From RUG572 sp051884915 (GTDB lineage: Bacteria; Verrucomicrobiota; Kiritimatiellia; RFP12; UBA1067): a stretch of DNA of 16,817 bases. A program made the position numbers and the translations under genes. Below the pieces are notes generated by a model. That model was not told where the DNA came from, did no database searches, and saw only the letters and a list, made by a program, of their open reading frames with translations. The DNA is taken from positions 1 to 16,817 of the forward strand of contig JBJEWF010000052.1 of NCBI GenBank assembly GCA_051884915.1, given 5' to 3'. Below, one piece after another: positions 1 through 5,300 of this stretch; position 1 is the stretch's first letter, and the number at the start of each line of letters is the position of its first letter.

Positions 1-796
1 TCTCTGTTTGGTAAATGGTCGTAAAGGAAACGTTCTCGCACACCTCAGTATTTCCGAGTCCAAAAACAATTGTACACGGCAATACAGCGGCATTTTCAAA
101 TACCTTTGTGTCTCCGTAATCAACAAGAGAATATAGTTTATAGTTCTCCATCATGAACTTACGGACTACAACCCCTGATTTTATCGAGAAAAACTTGTTG
201 GAGGTAATGTATCCTGCAACACCATGTGGAGCTAACACCTTTGCTGTTGCGACCAAAAATGCGTAATAGATATCAACACGCCCAGTCAAGCCCAGTTTCG
301 ACGCTATTTCGCGGGCTTTATCAGCTCCAAGAATTTGCGTTCTGACATAAGGGGGATTTGCGATGACAAAATCAAACACCTCGTTCAACCCGTCTACTGC
401 CAACAGAAAATCGTTGTTGCGAATGTCCACGTCCGCAAACGGACACGACTCGCGCAGAAGCTCAGTGCTTTTGTCACACGAAACCGGATCTATGTCAAAA
501 CCTACGACGCGAATTTTGTTTTTGGGCCATTTCTTATGCAAAATGGCTATCAGCTCAATGGGCAATTCGGCCTCACCAATTGCAGGATCAAGAATCGATA
601 TAACCTTTCTAGGTCGATCAGCATAGTAATAGACCATTTCAGACGCAAGCTCGTGCGCCATTTCACGTGGCGTGTAAATCACGCCATTGCTTTTAGTCTT
701 GCTTTCATGCTTGTATCGCGAAGTTGGTTTCATTGGTTCTTGATCAATTTTTGGAATTGACGCCATTGCAATCAAGCACAACATCAAAATCCGCAT
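1..796 (-). CDS. N6-adenine DNA methylase of Eco57I/PaeR7I-like type, 3' part missing (runs off left edge)
   Basis: Probable SAM-dependent DNA methyltransferase that methylates adenine N6, as part of a restriction-modification or related defence locus. The first 265 codons are visible. Residues 38-43 are GVIYTP, the N-terminal signature of this class. Residues 70-78 are motif I (DPAIGEAEL), residues 100-103 (FDID) fit the acidic motif II, and residues 147-150 are the catalytic motif IV NPPY. TSNKF at 198-202 is the conserved strand after motif IV. The second glycine of motif I is Ala here. I chose the ATG at 796 because AAAGGGA lies 6 nt upstream; it adds a hydrophobic stretch (MRILMLCLIAMA), so the in-frame ATG at 766, which lacks a good ribosome site, remains possible. 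Codons TTA, CTA and TCA occur, unlike in the GC-rich neighbours, suggesting transfer. The target-recognition part and any nuclease lie outside the window. Family assignment is firm; exact subtype and activity are not. Confidence 0.88.
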   Translation of the reverse strand, partial: MRILMLCLIAMASIPKIDQEPMKPTSRYKHESKTKSNGVIYTPREMAHELASEMVYYYADRPRKVISILDPAIGEAELPIELIAILHKKWPKNKIRVVGFDIDPVSCDKSTELLRESCPFADVDIRNNDFLLAVDGLNEVFDFVIANPPYVRTQILGADKAREIASKLGLTGRVDIYYAFLVATAKVLAPHGVAGYITSNKFFSIKSGVVVRKFMMENYKLYSLVDYGDTKVFENAAVLPCTIVFGLGNTEVCENVSFTTIYQTE

Positions 797-1034
797 GGTA
801 CATCCCTTTGCTCGTTGAACCCGCCCGAGTCTTTGCCGTCACGATACAACTCCCTATGCGAAATCCGAGCCTGTCACGCGAACAGAGATAGTCTTTCGCG
901 GCGCATGATTTTTTGCACATAGAAAAATTGCCGAGCGCGGCGTCCTGGCGATTGTTGAACGTGGATGAAAAACACATACTACAACGCATTAAAGAAGAAT
1001 TGGTAGAACGCACCTCGTCAATGAGAACTTTCAT
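744..1034 (-). CDS. possible small Cys-rich protein upstream of the methylase (unrecognised)
   Basis: An open frame of 96 codons from ATG 1034, ending TGA at 744-746 and overlapping the methylase start by about 50 nt (20 nt if the methylase starts at 766). I do not recognise the product. The visible features are a CxxC at residues 18-21 (RCSMC) and a CxxxC at 40-44 (CKKSC), a spacing that could bind a metal, and a charged C-terminal tail. Its ribosome site is weak, and the frame is open further upstream (GTG at 1040 and beyond). It lies between a plausible promoter at 1130-1158 and the methylase, so it could be a short first cistron, a remnant, or simply the untranslated leader. Like the methylase it contains TTA and TCA codons. 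Confidence that it is translated is low. Confidence 0.3.
   Translation of the reverse strand: MKVLIDEVRSTNSSLMRCSMCFSSTFNNRQDAALGNFSMCKKSCAAKDYLCSRDRLGFRIGSCIVTAKTRAGSTSKGMYHADFDVVLDCNGVNSKN
803..809 (-). promoter_or_regulatory. ribosome binding site deciding the methylase start
   Basis: AAAGGGA on the minus strand, 6 nt before ATG 796. The alternative ATG at 766 has no purine-rich element at a useful distance. Confidence 0.5.
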
Positions 1035-1129
1035 ACGCACACATCCGCACTTCAGGTTTTCTCCCTGTTCTTTCCCTTTCACCTCCAAATCATTGCTCAA
1101 GGGCAGAATCCATTGCCAAGGGGGATGAC

Positions 1130-1158
1130 ATCGTAGCATTTCTGCCGTGCAAAAACAA
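1130..1158 (-). promoter_or_regulatory. promoter for the methylase locus
   Basis: Minus-strand TTGTTT, 17-nt spacer, TACGAT, with an extended TG one base upstream of the -10 (TGCTACGAT). Predicted transcription start is near 1123, about 330 nt before the methylase ATG. The same TGnTAnnAT pattern precedes four other transcription units in this window, which raises confidence. Confidence 0.6.
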
Positions 1159-1215
1159 CAGGCCCGGCGCATTTGAAAACGCACTCGCCTATTTTGGCAA
1201 TTCGGTCCCCGCGCG

Positions 1216-2148
1216 CTACCCGACGCAAAGCCCCGTCGCCTCGTCAACGCCCAGCACGAGGTTCATGTTCTGGATGGCGGCCCCGGAGGCGCCCTTGCCC
1301 AGATTGTCGAAACGCGACACGAGCAGCAGGCGCTCCTCGTTGCCGTAGACGGAAACTTCGAGGACGTCCTGGCCCGACAGCGCCGCAGACGACAGGAAGC
1401 CGCCTTCGTCGGCCGCGTCCGCCAAGCGGACAAGCCCCTTCGCGTAGTAGGACGCGTAGAGCCGCCTGAGTTCGGCAATCGTCACGGACGCGTCGGCCAG
1501 CTGGGCGCGGAAGAGCGGCACCGTCACTTCCATGCCGCTCGCGTGCGGGACGACAATCGGCATGAAAGCCGGCGCCGCCGAAAGGCCGCAGATCGCCACC
1601 ATCTCGGGCAGATGCTTGTGCGACTGGCCAAGGGCGTACTGGCGGCCGCCCAGATGCAGGGGCGTCCGCGCCGTCTCGTAGTCGGCGATCATCTTCTTGC
1701 CGCCGCCCGAATAGCCCGTCAGCGAGGTGGCGCACAGCGCCGCATCCGGCCGAAGAACGCCCTTGCGGACAAGTGGCTCGACCAGGGCGATGAACCCGCT
1801 GGCATGGCAGCCGGGATTCGCGATGCGCGTGGCGGCGGCCAGACGTTCGCGGCGGCCCTCCAGTTCGGGGAAGCCGTATTCCCACCCTGCGGCCGTGCGG
1901 TGGGCCGTCGACGTGTCGATGACCACCGTCCGCGGGTTCTCGACCAGCGCAACCGCCTCGACCGCCGCCGCGTCCGGCAGACAGAGAAACGCCACGTCCG
2001 CGGCGTTCAGCGCGTCGCGCCGGGCGGAAACGTCCTTGCGGAGTTCCTCCGGCAGCGCCACAACCTCAAGGTCCCGGCGCGCGGCGAGCCGTTCCCGGAT
2101 GCGCAGGCCGGTAGTGCCCGCCGAACCGTCAATGAAAATCCTCTTCAT
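1216..2148 (-). CDS. argC: N-acetyl-gamma-glutamyl-phosphate reductase, short (type 2) form
   Basis: Catalyses the NADPH-dependent reduction of N-acetyl-gamma-glutamyl phosphate to N-acetylglutamate semialdehyde, the third step of arginine synthesis, in the cytoplasm. The product is 310 aa, the usual length of the short ArgC class; the E. coli-type enzyme is about 334. Residues 8-17 (GSAGTTGLRI) form the nucleotide-binding loop, DTSTAHR lies at 78-84, and Cys114 in NPGCHASG is the catalytic thiol. The start at ATG 2148 is chosen because MKRIFIDG matches the family N-terminus and AGGGAA lies 6 nt upstream; upstream codons give an Arg/Ala-rich non-homologous extension. It is a single-gene unit with its own promoter (2305-2333) and a ~150-nt leader holding a short ORF whose TGA overlaps this ATG (ATGA). 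No other arg gene is in the window. Confidence 0.95.
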   Translation of the reverse strand: MKRIFIDGSAGTTGLRIRERLAARRDLEVVALPEELRKDVSARRDALNAADVAFLCLPDAAAVEAVALVENPRTVVIDTSTAHRTAAGWEYGFPELEGRRERLAAATRIANPGCHASGFIALVEPLVRKGVLRPDAALCATSLTGYSGGGKKMIADYETARTPLHLGGRQYALGQSHKHLPEMVAICGLSAAPAFMPIVVPHASGMEVTVPLFRAQLADASVTIAELRRLYASYYAKGLVRLADAADEGGFLSSAALSGQDVLEVSVYGNEERLLLVSRFDNLGKGASGAAIQNMNLVLGVDEATGLCVG

Positions 2149-2240
2149 GCCCATTTCCCTGCCGTTTTCTTTCGCCGGCGCGCCGGCATGGCCGCGCCGC
2201 GCGGACGCCGCGCAGCCGCCGGAACCGCGCCCGGCAACAC
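2145..2240 (-). CDS. short upstream ORF in the argC leader, Arg/Lys-rich, possible leader peptide
   Basis: A 31-codon ORF from GTG 2240 to a TGA at 2145-2147. It starts 7 nt after a strong ribosome site, AAAAGGAG (2248-2255), and its stop overlaps the argC start as ATGA, the usual arrangement for translational coupling. The peptide has six Arg and three Lys in 31 residues, including a run of RRRKK at 21-25. It sits wholly inside the predicted argC transcript. Two strong self-complementary elements fall inside it (2174-2187 and 2199-2213). By analogy with known amino-acid-sensing leader peptides it could couple argC expression to arginine supply. That role is inference: Arg-rich translations are also expected from GC-rich DNA. 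Confidence 0.4.
   Translation of the reverse strand: MLPGAVPAAARRPRGAAMPARRRKKTAGKWA
2155..2160 (-). promoter_or_regulatory. ribosome binding site for argC
   Basis: AGGGAA on the minus strand, 6 nt before ATG 2148. It also rules against the ATG at 2154, which it directly abuts. Confidence 0.6.
2174..2187. repeat. perfect 14-nt palindrome in the argC leader
   Basis: GCCGGCGCGCCGGC is fully self-complementary. It lies about 26 nt before the argC start, inside the short leader ORF. It could form part of an RNA structure, or be a chance product of high GC. Confidence 0.45.
2199..2213. repeat. inverted repeat in the argC leader (6-bp stem, 3-nt loop)
   Basis: The plus strand reads GCGCGG ACG CCGCGC, a perfect 6-bp stem with a 3-nt loop. 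It is 11 nt from the neighbouring palindrome at 2174-2187, so the transcript can form two adjacent hairpins inside the leader ORF. Confidence 0.45.
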
Positions 2241-2247
2241 GTTCGTT

Positions 2248-2255
2248 CTCCTTTT
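2248..2255 (-). promoter_or_regulatory. strong ribosome binding site in the argC leader
   Basis: AAAAGGAG on the minus strand, 7 nt before GTG 2240. It is among the best Shine-Dalgarno matches in the window, yet it lies about 100 nt away from the annotated argC start, which is why the short ORF is worth listing. Confidence 0.6.
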
Positions 2256-2304
2256 GTCGCGCAGAACCGGCCGGCAGTCGCCGCACGGTTTTCCGCGCGG
2301 CGCC

Positions 2305-2333
2305 ATTGTAGCATTTCCCCCACCGCCCTTCAA
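2305..2333 (-). promoter_or_regulatory. argC promoter
   Basis: Minus-strand TTGAAG, 17-nt spacer, TACAAT, with an extended TG (TGCTACAAT). The start is predicted near 2298, giving a leader of about 150 nt. It lies just after the alpha-2-macroglobulin stop (2359), so argC is a separate unit. Confidence 0.7.
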
Positions 2334-2358
2334 GCGGCGATCCCCCCGGCGCGTTTCC

Positions 2359-5300
2359 TCACCGGACCTCGATCGTCTCCGCGCCCGAATGCGCCGCGAA
2401 CTCGGGCGCGTACAGGCACTGGACGGTCGCGAGGCCGCCCGAGAAGACGCCGCGCCGCTGCACGCGAAACGACGTTTCCAGCACGAACTCGCCCGGCTCC
2501 AGGCGGTCGAAGCAATAGTGCGTCGCCGTGTCGCGCGTCGCCTGGTGGAAGCCCACGCCGCCGCGCCAGCGGTAGGCGGACAGCACGTCTTCCGGTTCGC
2601 AGCAGCTCGGCCGCTCGTCCTTCAGGTGCACGTACTCGTAAACGCGGTCGCTCGTCACCGCCAGGCGCGCCACCAGTTCGTCGCCCTGTTCGACCGCGCC
2701 CGCGACGGCCTCCAGCCGCACGCCCTGCGGCGTGTGGACCTTCCGGTAGTACTTCTTCTCCACGCGCAGTCCCTTCGGCTCGTGCGCACGGACCTTCAGG
2801 ACGTCCTCGAAGTACGACCAGTGGACGCCGCCCCAGGCGACGCCGGGCGTGCCGGACGCCGTGAACGCGATGTTGCCCATCTCCGGCCGGATCGCCTCGG
2901 GCCCGAACCGGTACGAATGGCGGCCCGTCCCCGCCTCGGCGTTGCCGACGGGGACCTCCACGCCGCCGAGCCTGACGGACGCGAGTCCACCGCCCGTCAG
3001 CAGGGCGGATCCGCCATCCAGCAGCAGGGCGTAGACGGCGTCGGCCGTGGTGGCGGTCGAACTCCAATTCTGCGTCCGCTTCTGCTTCAGCAGCCAGACG
3101 CGGCAGGCCTCGACGCTCGCCGCGTCTTCCGCCACCTCGTGAAAGGCCTCGATCCGCGCCGCCTGCGCCGATACGGGCGCCGCGAAGAGGCCCGACGCGA
3201 AGGACGGCGGACGCTTCCAGTACATGCCCGTCTCGTCCGAGACGATCGCGCGCTCCTTCAGCGACGCCATGATCTCTCGTGCGCACGCGCGCCGCCCCGC
3301 GCGGCAGAGCGCAATCGCCGCCTCGGCCTGCGTCGCGAGGCCGAGTTCCGGCCACCGCCTTTCCAGTTCGTCGCGCAGAAAGGCGCGCGTCTTCCGGTCC
3401 GGCTCCGGCATCTGGCCGAAACTGTGCAGATAGAGCCAGCGCACGTCGAGGTCGCGCAGGCGGAACGGTCCGCTCCCCTTCCGGCGGCGCGCCGCGACGT
3501 CTTCGGCGACCTTCCCGTCCAGCGTCCGGCAGACCGAATCGAACCAGTCGGGCCGCGCCGTGCCGGCCAGCCGGTGGAGACGCGCAAATCCCGTCAGAAT
3601 GTAGATCGTGACCTCCAGCGAGGGGCGTCCGCCCGGAAACCACGGCCACAGGCCGTCCGTCCGGCCCAGACGGAGCTTTTCAAGGCAGCGCGCCTGTTCG
3701 TCGGCGAGGCGCTCCGCCTCGAACAGCGCGCCCAGACGCGCGCGCGCCGCCGTCTCATGGCGCGCCGCGCGCACCCACGGCGTCGCGTCGAGCTGGACCG
3801 TCTTCAGGCGTTCGTTCGTCTCCAGCGGACTCTTCAGCGCGTCCGAGCCGGCGTTCCGCCAGGCGTCGAACCGTTCGCGGATCTTCGGCTCGCCGCGGAC
3901 GATGAAAGCCCCCAGCGCGTTCGCATAGTAGCGGTTGAACGTCTGTTCGTTGCACGCGTGCGGATATTCCATCAGGTAGGGCAGCGACAGCACCGCATAC
4001 CAGGCCGGGCGCGAAACGACCTCGACCGCGAGATCCTGGTGGCGGATCGTGTCGGACGCGGCGCTCGCGAGCAGGTTGGAGCAGACGAACGTCCGCGTCT
4101 CCGCGCCGCGGGCCTGCAGCTGCACGGACTCCTGCACGAAGATCCGCCGCGAGAGGACGGGCAGCCACCCTTCCTCCCCGTCGGCGAAAGTCTCGCCCGC
4201 CGCCTTCGCCACATAGGCGAGAAAGCCCTGGCCGTCCGGAATCGCAACCGGAAATTCAAAGGTCTTCGTCTCGGACGGCCCGAGCGCGAACGGCCGCGTG
4301 CCGCCTCCCACCACGGCCGGTCTGTCCGTGGCGACGTCCCTGAACGCGAGCGACACGTCGCCCTTCTGCGGCGTGTCGGACGTGTTCGTGACCTTGACGG
4401 CGAAGCGGAAGTCGTCGCCCTCGCGCGCGAAACGCGGCGCGACGGGTTCGACCATCAGCGCCTTGCGCGTGACGACGTCCCCGTTCGTCAGGACGCCGCT
4501 CGCGAGCGTCCGGTCATGGGCCAGCACCCAAAGTTGCCAGCCCGTCAAAGCGTCGGGCGCGGTGAAGGTGAAGGAAACCCGGCCGTCCGCATCCGTGACC
4601 AGATCGGGGAGGAAGAACGCCGTCTCCCGCAGATTGCGGCGGATCGGCACGTCGGGTTCCGGCGCGGCGGCCTTCGGCGCCATCCCGCGCGGCGCGGTTT
4701 CCGATCTCGCCTGCGCGCCGTCCATGCGGGCTGCGCGAACCCCGGACGCCATCACGGCGTCTCTGGCGCCGGGATGCGCCGGAGGGGTCCCCGCCGCGCA
4801 GAACGACGGCCAGGTCCCGGCCGGCATGGAAATCGGGGCGGGGAAGTGTCCGCTGAGATGGGCCATCTCGATTCGCCCGTTCTGGAACGCGGGCAGGACG
4901 GGCGCTTTTCCCCACGGGCAGAAGAGATCGGCATCGACCAGCCGGGCGCGATGGGGACAGAATGCGTCCAGCGACTTGTCGTACATGAACGCCAGGACCT
5001 CGGCCCGCGCCGCGGCGCCGGTCTGCCGCGACGTCACGCGGAAGGTCCAGCGCTCCCGGGCGCCGGCCTCAAGCCGCGACGTCAGGTGTTCGGCGGTGAC
5101 GGCGAGGCGCTTGTCGTCCCACGGCACGTTCACGTGCGCGCAATGGCGGTAGAGGCGATTTTCCCGCATGAACTCCGTCATGACGGCGATCCGGCCGCGA
5201 TGCTCTTCCGTGACGGGAATCTCGACCAGCCGTCGCGGACGGGCAATGTCCGTCTGTCCGGTCCAGAGCGTTTTTCCGCCCTGCATCACCGCAATCCGGC

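Larger units (their letters stand above)
797..1215. other. AT-richer spacer between argC and the methylase; composition boundary
   Basis: This 419-nt stretch separates the methylase start from the argC stop. It holds the possible small ORF (744-1034) and a minus-strand promoter (1130-1158). Composition changes at about 1165-1200, from GC-rich argC to the mixed left-end DNA. A GGCG...CGCC pairing near 1168-1191 followed by a T-run on the minus strand is too weak to call a terminator for argC. A plus-strand open frame at 913-1128 is also present but has no ribosome site or recognisable product. Confidence 0.5.

Noticed and set aside
335..760. Plus-strand frame over the methylase
   Set aside because: It is antisense to a clear methylase with GVIYTP and NPPY motifs; no ribosome site and no recognisable product.
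913..1128. Plus-strand 71-codon frame in the spacer before argC
   Set aside because: A short stretch (VDEKHILQRIKEELVERT) looks protein-like, but there is no ribosome site, the start is a rare TTG, and the end runs into low-quality sequence. Kept only as a note.
1166..1215. Possible terminator after argC
   Set aside because: Only four base pairs form before mismatches and the T-run is displaced from the stem.
1035..1247. Upstream extension of the small Cys-rich frame to 1247
   Set aside because: It would pass through the predicted promoter at 1130-1158 and overlap the end of argC; no ribosome site supports it.
2149..2286. Longer argC start at 2286
   Set aside because: The extra residues are Arg/Ala/Gly-rich and not part of ArgC; the family N-terminus MKRIFIDG and a good ribosome site point to 2148.
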